A DNA stretch of 64,000 bases from JBBQFI01 sp038321775 (GTDB lineage Bacteria > Verrucomicrobiota > Verrucomicrobiia > Chthoniobacterales > UBA10450): NCBI GenBank assembly GCA_038321775.1, contig JBBQFI010000003.1:186001-250000 (forward strand), written 5' to 3'. The position numbers and the translations under genes are program-made. Below the pieces are notes generated by a model that was not told the origin of the DNA, did not search any database, and was given only the letters and a program-made list of their open reading frames with translations. Positions 53,538 to 61,623 of this stretch are shown in pieces. Position 1 is the first letter of the stretch; each line of letters starts with the position of its first letter.

Positions 53538-54740
53538 ATGAAATCCGGTTTTCTCGAAAAGCTGATCGGGCGACTCGGGCGCATCGATCCGGAGGAAGTG
53601 CAGAATTATTTGCTCCGGCTCGCGCAGGAGAAAGGTTTCCTCGAGACGATTTTCAATTCCATCCAGGAAGGAATCATCGTCACCGATTCGAGTGGACGCA
53701 TCACCTATGTGAACGATGCGGCCTGCGAACTGTTCGGATTGGAAGCGGAAACATCAATCGGCAAACGGCTCGATGAACGCGTTCGCGGTTTGGATTGGGA
53801 TTCCCTCTCGAAATCTTCCGGCGCGCTCAGTCGCGACATGGAAATTTTTTATCCATCGAATCGGTTCATCAATTTTTACATCGTGCCGTTGATGATCGAG
53901 CGGCTTGGCGATGGTGGGAAATCAAACGGCGCTGCGGAACCAGTCGGGCACGCTATGATTTTGCGCGACATCACCGAAAGCAGACGCTCCACTCAGCAGA
54001 CGATTGAATCGGAGCGTTTCAATGCTCTAACTTTGCTCGCGGCAGGCGTCGCGCACGAAATCGGCAATCCGCTCAATTCGCTCCACATCCATCTGCAGTT
54101 GATGGAGCGCAAAATTCGCGAGCTCAAAGGAAAACAAAAAAAAGAATTGCAGGAATCGATCGAGATTGCGCGTTCGGAGATCAGTCGGCTCGATTCGATC
54201 GTCTCACAGTTTCTGCGCGCGATCCGGCCGTCCAAGCCGCAACTTCATCCGGAAAGCGTGAACGCGATCATCGAGAAAACACTGCGTTTTTTTGCGCCTG
54301 AGATCAAAGATCGGGACATCATGGTCGAGCAGGAGCTACGAGCCGATCTGCCTTTGATCGAGCTGGATCGCGACCAGATGAAGCAGGCGTTTTACAACGT
54401 CGTTAAAAACAGTTTCGAAGCGATGAAGCGTCGCGGTATTCTGCGCATTCGCACCGACATGGATGCCACACATGTGCTCGTTAGTTTTACCGATACTGGG
54501 GGCGGCATTTCCGCGGAAAATCTGAGCCATATTTTCGAGCCATATTTTACGACCAAGATTTCGGGTTCAGGGCTCGGCCTTTTGATTGTTCGCCGGATCG
54601 TGCGCGAACACGGCGGAGAAATGGCGATCGAAAGCAGCGAGGGCCGCGGCCTTACGCTCACATTGCGTTTGCCTTACCTCGACAAACGAGTGCGCATGCT
54701 GGAAGCGGGGGAAAATCGCGACGATTTCAATCCATCCTGA
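53538..54740 (+). CDS. PAS-domain sensor histidine kinase, NtrB-like
   Basis: A 400-residue soluble kinase without transmembrane segments. A PAS domain spans about 35-150 (IFNSIQEGIIVTDSSGRITYVNDAACELFGLE). The phosphoacceptor histidine is in AGVAHEIGNPLNSLHIHL near 172, and the ATPase domain has DQMKQAFYNVVKNSFEAMK, the G1 box FTDTGGGIS and the G2 box GSGLGLLIVRRIV. It resembles NtrB/AtoS kinases, which normally partner a sigma-54 activator. No response regulator is encoded beside it, so the partner is elsewhere. Confidence 0.85.
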   Translation: MKSGFLEKLIGRLGRIDPEEVQNYLLRLAQEKGFLETIFNSIQEGIIVTDSSGRITYVNDAACELFGLEAETSIGKRLDERVRGLDWDSLSKSSGALSRDMEIFYPSNRFINFYIVPLMIERLGDGGKSNGAAEPVGHAMILRDITESRRSTQQTIESERFNALTLLAAGVAHEIGNPLNSLHIHLQLMERKIRELKGKQKKELQESIEIARSEISRLDSIVSQFLRAIRPSKPQLHPESVNAIIEKTLRFFAPEIKDRDIMVEQELRADLPLIELDRDQMKQAFYNVVKNSFEAMKRRGILRIRTDMDATHVLVSFTDTGGGISAENLSHIFEPYFTTKISGSGLGLLIVRRIVREHGGEMAIESSEGRGLTLTLRLPYLDKRVRMLEAGENRDDFNPS

Positions 54741-54757
54741 TCAACCAAAATGCACGT

Positions 54758-56584
54758 ATGAAAATTCACTTCGTTTCGCTTTTGTTCTCGTTCGTCGTTG
54801 CCGCCAAACTTGCCGGACAAACTCCGGCCCCGGCGCCTTCACCTTCTCCAAAGGAGTCGCCGCCCGCTGCTGCTGATTACGATTTGCGCTGGGGCGTGAA
54901 GATTCCGATGCGCGATAAAGTGGAACTAAACGCGACGCTGTATTTGCCTAAATCAAACGGAAGCGCGGTGCGCACGCCGGTCATCTTCACTCTCACGCCA
55001 TACATTTCCGATTCGTATCATGCGCGCGCAGCTTACTTCGCCTCACACGGATATGGTTTTGCTCTCGTTGATGTTCGTGGGCGCGGAAATTCCGCTGGCG
55101 ATTTCGAGCCGTTTGCGCAGGAACCGCGTGACGGTCATGACGTTGTCGAATGGCTGGCAAAGCAGTCGTTTTGCGATGGCAAAGTCGCGATGTGGGGCGG
55201 CTCCTACGCGGGCTTCGATCAGTGGGCGACCGCGAAGGAGTTCCCGTCGCATCTCGCAACGATTGTTCCGGCCGCGGCCGCGCATCCGCCGCTTGATTAT
55301 CCTTCTCTCGATAACATCGGTGAAACGTACGACGTGCGCTGGTTTACTTTCACGAGCGGACGCACCGGCCAGGCGAATCTTTTCGGCGACGAAAAATTCT
55401 GGCGCACAAAATTTTTGGACGCTTACAAAAAACACACCGCGTTCAAGACGCTCGATTCGTTTGTCGGAAATCCGTCGGTGAATTTCCAGCGCATTCTCAA
55501 ACATCCCACCGCCGATGCTTATTACGATGCGATGACGCCAACGCGAGATCAGTTTCGCAAGATAACGTTGCCGATTCTTACGATCACGGGCCAATACGAT
55601 GGCGACGAGCTGGGCGCACTCACGTTTTATCGCGATCACATTACGAATGCTGCACCGGAAGTTCGTGCGAAACATTTCCTTATCATCGGGCCCTGGGATC
55701 ACGCAGGAACGCGCACTCCGACGGACGAAGTTGGTGGCGTGAAGTTTGGTCCGGGCGCAATCGTTGATCTCAATGATCTACATCGGCAATGGTACGATTG
55801 GACGCTGAAGGCTGGCACGAAACCGGAGTTTTTGAAAAACCAAGTCGCCTATTATCTGCTCGCTCCCGGCAACACCGGCGCGAATGGCGAATGGAAATAC
55901 GCGGACAGTTTGGAAAGCTTGAGCGCAAAGCCGCGCACGTTTTATCTCGATTCCAAAAACGGTGACGCCAACGGTGTCTTCCGATCCGGAATCCTCGGCG
56001 AAGATCCGCCGAAAGAGGGCGCCGACAAATTCACCTACGATCCGCTCGACACGCGCCGAGGTGAAAACGTCGAAGGTACTGAGCCTAACGAGAAGACGGC
56101 AAGCCTCGACCAGAGTTACGCGATGAGCATTGGCGACGACGGTCTTGTTTATCACTCCGATCCGTTGCCAAAAGAAACGCCGGTGATCGGTTGTCCGCGG
56201 TTGACGCTGTGGCTTTCCATCGACACACCGGATACCGATCTTTCGGCCGATCTCTACGAAATTCAGCCGGATGGAACGAGCATCGCACTCTGGAGCGATC
56301 TGCGTCGTTTACGTTATCGCGAGTCGCTCTATCAGGAAAAACTCGTCAAGCCCGGCGAATTTGTGAAATGCGATTTCACGCCCGGTCTATTTGTCGGGAG
56401 GAAATTGATGAAAGGAAGCCGGCTGCGACTTGTGGTCTCTGCTTCAAATTCAATTTTCTGGCAGAAGAATTACAATTCGGGCGGCGTTGTGGCGAACGAA
56501 ACGGCGAAGGATGCACACACGGCGCACATCCAAATTCTTCATGACAACGCCCACGCGAGCGTGCTGCAAATTCCGTTGCACTAA
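54758..56584 (+). CDS. CocE/NonD-family serine hydrolase (X-Pro dipeptidyl-peptidase fold)
   Basis: A 608-residue exported alpha/beta hydrolase with a signal peptide (about 1-20) and a Pro-rich linker. The nucleophile serine is in MWGGSYAGFDQ near 151, the catalytic aspartate in ITGQYDGDELG near 283 and the histidine in GPWDHAGTRTP near 316. The C-terminal domain (from about 420) is the beta-sandwich shared by CocE and PepX enzymes. Substrates range from cocaine-like esters to X-Pro peptides and glutaryl amides; which applies is unknown. The start follows the kinase by 17 nt, so they may be cotranscribed. Confidence 0.85.
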   Translation: MKIHFVSLLFSFVVAAKLAGQTPAPAPSPSPKESPPAAADYDLRWGVKIPMRDKVELNATLYLPKSNGSAVRTPVIFTLTPYISDSYHARAAYFASHGYGFALVDVRGRGNSAGDFEPFAQEPRDGHDVVEWLAKQSFCDGKVAMWGGSYAGFDQWATAKEFPSHLATIVPAAAAHPPLDYPSLDNIGETYDVRWFTFTSGRTGQANLFGDEKFWRTKFLDAYKKHTAFKTLDSFVGNPSVNFQRILKHPTADAYYDAMTPTRDQFRKITLPILTITGQYDGDELGALTFYRDHITNAAPEVRAKHFLIIGPWDHAGTRTPTDEVGGVKFGPGAIVDLNDLHRQWYDWTLKAGTKPEFLKNQVAYYLLAPGNTGANGEWKYADSLESLSAKPRTFYLDSKNGDANGVFRSGILGEDPPKEGADKFTYDPLDTRRGENVEGTEPNEKTASLDQSYAMSIGDDGLVYHSDPLPKETPVIGCPRLTLWLSIDTPDTDLSADLYEIQPDGTSIALWSDLRRLRYRESLYQEKLVKPGEFVKCDFTPGLFVGRKLMKGSRLRLVVSASNSIFWQKNYNSGGVVANETAKDAHTAHIQILHDNAHASVLQIPLH

Positions 56585-57411
56585 TTCTCTGCGCTCGTCC
56601 GCCAGGATTTAGCTAACAAGCTCCAGAGCGAAATAACAATCAGGAGCGCGCCAAACGTGCAAACAATCGCGGCTCCAGATGGAAGATCGCCCCAGTAGGA
56701 AAAAAACATACCGCCCACTCCACCCAGGAGTGCGATGATCCAACCAATCAGGAGACGCGCGCCGGTTCTGCGCGCGAGATTGATTCCGCAAACAGCGGGC
56801 ACAATCAAATAGCTGAAAACGAGGAGCACGCCCGCGATGCGAACAAAGCTCGTCACGACCAAACCGAAAGCGGCATAAAAGAGGAAATCCCACCAACGCA
56901 CCCGAAGGCCTTGTTCGTAAGCTCGGTCGCGATCGAAAGAAACGAGGAGGAATGATTTGCGTAAAACGAAATGCAAAATCCCCACGATAAGGAAAAGTCC
57001 GAAACATTTCCAAACATCGTACGGACTAACGAGTAATATATCGCCGACCAACATTCGCTTGATCTCTTCATCGCCTTCCGCCGCGCGGCTGAGCAACAAG
57101 ATCGCTGCCGCAGCAGCGACGACGTAGGAAATCCCGATGACCGCTTCCTGCGGAACCTGACTCGTGCGTTTTCCGGTGACCGAAAAGACCGCGGCTCCAG
57201 CGAGCGTAAAACCGAGAGCGATGGCAAACGTCGTCCAGCTTTCGAGATTGAGGTGAAGCAGAACTGCCACGCAAATTCCGAGCGACGCCATTTGCGCCAT
57301 CGCGATGTCGATAAAAATGATGCCGCGTTGCACAACGTGCAGACCGAGATAAACGAGCAGCCACGGTAATAAAACGCAGGCCACGATCGGCCAGAACATT
57401 ACTTCCCACAT
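56581..57411 (-). CDS. Metal ABC transporter permease (ZnuB-like)
   Basis: A 276-residue polytopic permease of the zinc/manganese ABC-3 family. About eight helices are visible, with the family patterns HVVQRGIIFIDIAMAQMASLG near the start and GVLLVFSYLIVPAVCGINLA near 190-210. It lies 37 nt after the solute-binding protein gene on the same strand and so forms its operon. No ABC ATPase gene was found in this operon or elsewhere in the window except the unrelated large ABCG-like protein. Confidence 0.88.
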   Translation of the reverse strand: MWEVMFWPIVACVLLPWLLVYLGLHVVQRGIIFIDIAMAQMASLGICVAVLLHLNLESWTTFAIALGFTLAGAAVFSVTGKRTSQVPQEAVIGISYVVAAAAAILLLSRAAEGDEEIKRMLVGDILLVSPYDVWKCFGLFLIVGILHFVLRKSFLLVSFDRDRAYEQGLRVRWWDFLFYAAFGLVVTSFVRIAGVLLVFSYLIVPAVCGINLARRTGARLLIGWIIALLGGVGGMFFSYWGDLPSGAAIVCTFGALLIVISLWSLLAKSWRTSAEN

Positions 57412-57448
57412 AATTCCAGAATGGTAGGGACGGACCGCCGGGCCGTCC

Positions 57449-58348
57449 TCATTTCAGTGCAGCCGCGAGGCGATTCACCAGCGTATCGATCAATTTCACA
57501 TAGGTGTCGGTATCGGGCAGTGCGCCGGGAAATTGCGCAAAGTCCACAACCTTCGCTCCAGTCGACTGCGCAACTTTCTCGGCAATTTTTCGATTGTGAT
57601 ACGGCTCAACCAAAATCGCTTTGATGTGTTGCGCTTTGATTTGCTGGATCACTTCGGCCAGGTGTGAGGGCGACGGTGGAATGCCGGGTTTCGGTTCCAG
57701 AAAGATATCGATGTTCAAACCGAAACGATGCGCGAAATAAACCCACGAATCGTGATAAGCGACGACGCTTTGTCCTTTGAACGGCAATAATTTTGCGCCC
57801 CATTCCTGTAGCTTGGCATTGATTGTCGCTTCGAATTTTTTGTTGTTCGCTTCGTAGAATGCGGCGTTAGCCGGATCGACGGTGGAGAATGCTTGCGCGA
57901 TGTGCGCCGCGATCGCTTTCGCGATAATCGGATCGACCGTGAAATGCGGATTGCCCAAGGCGTGCACGTCGCCGGCCGCGCGCGTCACATTTGCCGGCAC
58001 GTTCATCAATCGAATTCCTTGTGATGCTTGCACGCGGCCCGGTTTTCCTACTTCAATTTTCGGATTACGCGCGTTTTGCAGTAGTGGAGGCAGCCAGCCG
58101 ATCTCGAGTTCCGCGCCACCGTCGATCAATACGTCGGCCGTGCGCAATGCTACGACAAAACTTGGACGCGCATCGACGAAGTGTGCGTCTTCCGTCGGTT
58201 TGGCCAGGGTGATGACGTTAATTTTGTCATCGCCGATTTCGCGGGCGAGCGCGGCAAAATCCGGCAGTGTCGCGACGACATTGATTTTTGCGGACGCGGA
58301 AATCGCGAGCGCACTCGAAAACAGAATGGCTAGTAGGATACGTTTCAT
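57449..58348 (-). CDS. Metal-binding substrate-binding protein (ZnuA-like)
   Basis: A 299-residue periplasmic binding protein. It has a signal peptide (about 1-20, MKRILLAILFSSALAISASA), and metal-ligand His/Asp/Glu positions are suggested in EDAHFVDARPS (His near 54), HALGNPHFTVDP (His near 130), YHDSWVYFAHRFG and LVEPYHNRKIA. The pattern is that of the cluster A-I family for zinc or manganese, but no long His-rich loop is present. The start is taken as ATG 58348. It precedes the permease gene. Confidence 0.85.
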   Translation of the reverse strand: MKRILLAILFSSALAISASAKINVVATLPDFAALAREIGDDKINVITLAKPTEDAHFVDARPSFVVALRTADVLIDGGAELEIGWLPPLLQNARNPKIEVGKPGRVQASQGIRLMNVPANVTRAAGDVHALGNPHFTVDPIIAKAIAAHIAQAFSTVDPANAAFYEANNKKFEATINAKLQEWGAKLLPFKGQSVVAYHDSWVYFAHRFGLNIDIFLEPKPGIPPSPSHLAEVIQQIKAQHIKAILVEPYHNRKIAEKVAQSTGAKVVDFAQFPGALPDTDTYVKLIDTLVNRLAAALK

Positions 58349-58389
58349 AGTTTGGTAAAGAAATTTGTGGTAACACTCGTGCCCCCAGT

Positions 58390-58495
58390 TGTCATTCCGA
58401 GCGAAGCGAGGAACCTCGCATGACATTCCACGTCACACCTTAAATGTGCAGCGATCCGGACACTCGTGAGGTCCTTCGCTTCGCTCAGGATGACA
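58390..58495. repeat. Palindromic intergenic repeat, copy 2 (GTCATCCTGAGCGAAGCG type)
   Basis: The left arm TGTCATTCCGAGCGAAGCGA and the right arm GAGGTCCTTCGCTTCGCTCA, ending GGATGACA, make an imperfect inverted repeat with a unique middle. It is the same family as 27501-27622, here between the porin and the metal-binding protein gene. Confidence 0.75.
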
Positions 58496-58529
58496 GGTGG
58501 TGGTTGCGCTAAGAAAATAGATATGCGCA

Positions 58530-60116
58530 TTAAAATTTATGTGCGCCGTGTGCGCCGAGAATGAATTCGAACTGAAGGAAGACGGAATCTTCATCGCGAC
58601 CGGCGATGAAGAAATTTTCTTCGAGAAAATCGTGATTGTACTGCAGACGGATTTTGGAGAATTCCGTCGGATACCAGGTCAGATTCGCTGAAATGCGCGA
58701 ACGACTTTGACGTGCGTTGTCATTGGTAAATCGCGAATCCTGCGTATGCAGATAGTCGCCGCGCACACCCGCGACCCACCCTTTTTGGAATCCCCAAAGC
58801 ACCTGGGAATACATTCCCCAATCATGAAATGTTTCCGCGACCGGAAACGATTGGCCGATGCCGCGGCCGGCGTCGAAGTGGCGATACATGGCTTCGGTTT
58901 GCCATTTCACGAACGGGAATCCTCCTTCCGCGTGTGAGCTTTTCCATTTGTAGAAAAAATCCGCGCCGTAGATTTGCGTGCGCGAATTTGCGCCGGTTTC
59001 ATTCGAACCGAACGCGCCGGAAACTCCTGCGAGCACGACTTGTGTCGGACTGAGGTCGACGGAATTCTCCCAGCGCGGAATCCAGACGAAATCCTGCAAA
59101 CCACGGGCTTCGCGATCGGTCGTGCGCCGGTCGAAGAAAATTCCGTTATCGCCAGGATTGCGGAATGAGTAGCCAGTGCTGCCGCGGCCATTTTGTGAAG
59201 CGACGAGCAGTTGCGAATACCACGGCACTGGAATCGTCCACGAAACTTGTGCGCCGACGCCGCGCAAACCATCGGGCCCGAGCAAGCTGCCGTGCACAAG
59301 GGGATCGTCGGCGAAATCCCACGTGTGCGGATGCGTTGGATTGATGCGACCGAAAGCGGCAAAAAATTGTCCGCCCTTTAATTGCAAACCGAACGGCAGA
59401 TTGGTCGTCTGCAGGAAAGCTTCTTCCACTTCAACTTCGGTCCCATTGTCGTTATCGAGTTTGAAAACAATATTGGCGAAACCTTCGAAATAGGGATCGA
59501 CGGCCCCATCGAATGCGAGCTCGATATTACGCGCATTAAATCCGCGCTGTTGCGGATCGTGATCGCCGACTTCGAGTTGATCGAGATGACGCGCGGTGGA
59601 TCCGGCAAGCGCGAACATTCCGTCCAACGAAATGTTCATGTAATTTTTGCTGCCACCTCCGGCGAGAACGGTGAGCGGCGCCGTTAGCGACGCGCCGGTG
59701 CCGCTGCTCGAAATAGTTTCCGGCGTGGTCGTGACGGAAGCGTCGGTAGTCGGGAACGCAGTCGCCGCGCCGTTTGCGTTTACCGGCAGAGTTGCGGCCG
59801 GCGGTGGCGCTGATGCAACGACGCTCGCATCTTCCGTCGGAATCAGTTGCGGCGCGGACGACGCTGCGGCGGAGGTTGCTGCCGGCGTCGTGCTGGGTTC
59901 CGGGTTTTGCGGAAGCGGCGGCGCCGATGTCGCATTCAATTTTTCGAGCGTGGCCTGCTGATCTTTCACCTGCTGTTGCAACGCTTTCACGACACCGGTG
60001 AGAGATTGCACCTGCTCGCGCAATTCTTTCATCTCGTTAGGCGAAACGCCTGGGGCCGGACTCTGCGCGCAAGCCAGCACCGCCGGCAAAAACAAAATTA
60101 ACAAAAATATTTTCAT
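58530..60116 (-). CDS. Outer-membrane porin with N-terminal coiled coil and Thr/Ala/Pro linker
   Basis: A 528-residue protein with a signal peptide (about 1-18). Residues about 25-60 contain a coiled-coil LREQVQSLTGVVKALQQQVKDQQATLEK, followed by a low-complexity Ala/Pro/Thr stretch (about 65-150) and a C-terminal beta-barrel with alternating strands and a terminal phenylalanine. It resembles phosphate-selective or zinc-regulated porins of Acidobacteria/Verrucomicrobia. The arrangement, just upstream of the zinc-type binding protein and permease, suggests that it brings metal or a complex across the outer membrane. ATG 60116 is preferred. Confidence 0.8.
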   Translation of the reverse strand: MKIFLLILFLPAVLACAQSPAPGVSPNEMKELREQVQSLTGVVKALQQQVKDQQATLEKLNATSAPPLPQNPEPSTTPAATSAAASSAPQLIPTEDASVVASAPPPAATLPVNANGAATAFPTTDASVTTTPETISSSGTGASLTAPLTVLAGGGSKNYMNISLDGMFALAGSTARHLDQLEVGDHDPQQRGFNARNIELAFDGAVDPYFEGFANIVFKLDNDNGTEVEVEEAFLQTTNLPFGLQLKGGQFFAAFGRINPTHPHTWDFADDPLVHGSLLGPDGLRGVGAQVSWTIPVPWYSQLLVASQNGRGSTGYSFRNPGDNGIFFDRRTTDREARGLQDFVWIPRWENSVDLSPTQVVLAGVSGAFGSNETGANSRTQIYGADFFYKWKSSHAEGGFPFVKWQTEAMYRHFDAGRGIGQSFPVAETFHDWGMYSQVLWGFQKGWVAGVRGDYLHTQDSRFTNDNARQSRSRISANLTWYPTEFSKIRLQYNHDFLEENFFIAGRDEDSVFLQFEFILGAHGAHKF

Positions 60117-60130
60117 TCTTTTCCTGATTT

Positions 60131-60150
60131 CGTCCGAAAAGTTCCGGACG
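60131..60150. promoter_or_regulatory. Inverted repeat upstream of the porin start
   Basis: CGTCCG and CGGACG face each other around AAAAGTTC, 15 nt before the porin ATG (60116), and on the plus strand a T-run follows. It could be an operator or an attenuator. I do not recognise a specific Zur/Fur consensus. Confidence 0.35.
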
Positions 60151-60246
60151 ATTTTTTCGTGTGCGATGCGTTCGCGCACGTTGGTTCAACGCCGAAGTGA
60201 ACGCAGAGAAAAGGCGTCGCCGCGCGAAGGCGCGGAAAACCAACGG

Positions 60247-60540
60247 TCAGGAGATCGCAGGCGGCGCGTGCTCGAAGATCGCTGCGCTCAGAAAAAGCGC
60301 GGGAACGATGACGGCGTTTTGCGTGAGGAGGGGAGAAAATTCAACGAACGGCTGGGCCACGGGCACGACGGCGGGCGCCGTTCCGAGCTCGTACTTACCG
60401 GAAGCGATAAGCGTGACCGCGCATTCATGATTAACCGAAGGCCCATGAATCTTTGCATGCAGCTGCGGCGTGACGCAGAGAAGATCGGCGAAAAGAAACG
60501 CGGCTAGAACCGTGAGAGCGGCAACGACGCGCAATTTCAT
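60247..60540 (-). CDS. Small exported protein of unknown function
   Basis: A 97-residue protein from ATG 60540 with a hydrophobic leader (about 1-24) and a short mature part with His/Cys residues (HAKIHGPSVNHECAV). It resembles small metal-associated proteins of the DUF2946 sort, and its position just upstream of the porin and zinc-type transporter genes fits that. The identification is weak. Confidence 0.5.
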   Translation of the reverse strand: MKLRVVAALTVLAAFLFADLLCVTPQLHAKIHGPSVNHECAVTLIASGKYELGTAPAVVPVAQPFVEFSPLLTQNAVIVPALFLSAAIFEHAPPAIS

Positions 60541-60591
60541 CGCCGCACTGTGAAGCAATTACAGCGCGCTGGCAACCACGGGGTGAATTAG

Positions 60592-60876
60592 CCCGCGCAA
60601 TTTCCCTGCCTCGACATTTTTTTTAACGTCCCGCGCCAGGGCGATATCAGCGGTACCATGGTTGTGCGTTACCGTCCCGCGCGCACGCCGAGCATCAACG
60701 AAGTGCAAACCAACACCGGCGATCCCAACTGGAAACCCGCCGGCCTCTTCAGCGGCGGCAAAGCTAACCTCAACGGCTTCGCCCCCGGCACCACTGTCTG
60801 GCTCCGCATCCGCACCGCCGGGTTAAAAGGCGTCATGGGCACCTGGAGCGATCCGGCGAAGATCATGGTGGTGTAA
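60592..60876 (+). pseudogene. 5'-truncated remnant of a fibronectin type III-like gene
   Basis: An open reading without a plausible start: the in-frame stop at 60589-60591 limits it. The 72 residues from ATG 60658 match the C-terminal strand region common in larger Verrucomicrobial Fn3-type proteins (VRYRPARTPSINEVQTNTGD...GTTVWLRIRTAGLKG...SDPAKIMV). The upstream part of the domain is missing, so this looks like a leftover of a longer gene that was cut at the boundary with the porin gene region. Confidence 0.55.
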
Positions 60877-60902
60877 GGCGAATGAGTTGAGGTGCATTGC
60901 CA

Positions 60903-60964
60903 ATCTAACTGAGTCCAACTATAACAGGATTAGGTCGAACAATTCGGCCTAATCCTAGTTAGGT
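60903..60964 (+). other. attC-like site, left end of the array
   Basis: ATCTAAC at 60903-60909 and GTTAGGT at 60958-60964 bound a hairpin with arms AGGATTAGG (60926-60934) and CCTAATCCT (60948-60956), inner CGAA/TTCG and loop CAA. It is short (62 nt) and lacks the arm layout of the other sites, so an attI-like or degenerate site is also possible. Confidence 0.55.
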
Positions 60965-60969
60965 CTTGC

Positions 60970-61353
60970 ATGCTTCCACACACCGAGAGTTTGCGACTTC
61001 GCTTGACGATAGCTGTCACGTCGCTGGCGCTGTGTGGATTCAGCGCGTGGCTGCTCTATGCGTCCTGGCCCCGCCATACACTTCTTCCTGGTGTCATCGC
61101 GGCGATACTGTGTTCCGTCGCCGTCTTCCTCTGGCGATTGCACACTTGGGCGAGGGCGGCCACGATGATCGCACTCGCTCTCGCAGTTCTGGGCCTGTTC
61201 ATGCCGTTCAATCCATTCTTCCTCATGGATTCCGCGGCGGAGCGCGGAGTCGAGTTCGACCTTTTCCGCTGGGCGCTCTTCGCCGTTCCGGCCGCAGCGC
61301 TCACGGTTTGGTGCTATTGGATCTTGCGGCAGTGCAAGAGGGAATTTCATTGA
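60970..61353 (+). CDS. Cassette 1: integral membrane protein, unknown function
   Basis: A 127-residue protein with ATG 6 nt after the attC-like boundary. Four hydrophobic segments are seen (about 13-31, 38-54, 60-78, 95-117), with few charged residues. No motif is recognised. Its stop is 8 nt before the next attC site. Confidence 0.7.
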   Translation: MLPHTESLRLRLTIAVTSLALCGFSAWLLYASWPRHTLLPGVIAAILCSVAVFLWRLHTWARAATMIALALAVLGLFMPFNPFFLMDSAAERGVEFDLFRWALFAVPAAALTVWCYWILRQCKREFH

Positions 61354-61360
61354 AGCGAGG

Positions 61361-61482
61361 ACCTAACCAGGCGATGGAGCGAACGGCGGACCGCGGTACG
61401 CTCCACTTTTGAGATGACTTCCACACCCACACTCCGCTCGGCGCGCGCTCTCGTCCGCCGTCGCTCCTTGTTTTCGTTAGGC
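61361..61482 (+). other. attC site of cassette 1
   Basis: Outer boxes ACCTAAC (61361-61367) and GTTAGGC (61476-61482) enclose inner arms GGAGCGAACGGCGGAC and GTCCGCCGTCGCTCC, which are complementary except for one extra A in the left arm, the classical extrahelical base. Length 122 nt. A TCGTTAGGC word overlaps its right end. Confidence 0.85.
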
Positions 61483-61623
61483 TCTTCCTACCATGCCGTC
61501 CACTAGCGACAATGAAGGATTGGCCGCCTTTGCCCGAAAGGCAGCGGCAGATCAAACCCAAGTTACTGCGAGGAACGAACTCGCAAAGTTCACCGCTGAA
61601 ACTTTCACGCAAGTCGGCGAAGA

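Larger units (their letters stand above)
6421..60042. repeat. Dispersed 9-mer TCGTTAGGC (24 copies outside the cassette array)
   Basis: Copies by my reading, plus strand: 6421, 8554, 11147, 11863, 16023, 31785, 32071, 33498, 35248, 38581, 41852, 44363, 44652, 53104, 60034. Minus strand (GCCTAACGA): 6653, 9823, 14619, 22235, 26485, 32431, 35866, 36022, 56083. Near-matches: 13030, 36304, 43395, 43485, 43548. All exact copies lie inside or touching genes, encoding different residues (S-L-G, P-N-E, L-T-S, L-V-R), so the protein does not explain them. A further exact copy ends the first attC site. Confidence 0.7.

Noticed and set aside
60131..60157. Rho-independent terminator reading rightwards
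   Set aside because: It has a stem and T-run, but no plus-strand gene ends upstream; an operator or leader element for the minus-strand porin is likelier.
60903..60964. attI site of a lost integron
   Set aside because: No integrase or attI-type repeat was seen; the inverted hairpin fits an attC-like site better, so it was recorded as attC-like with low confidence.
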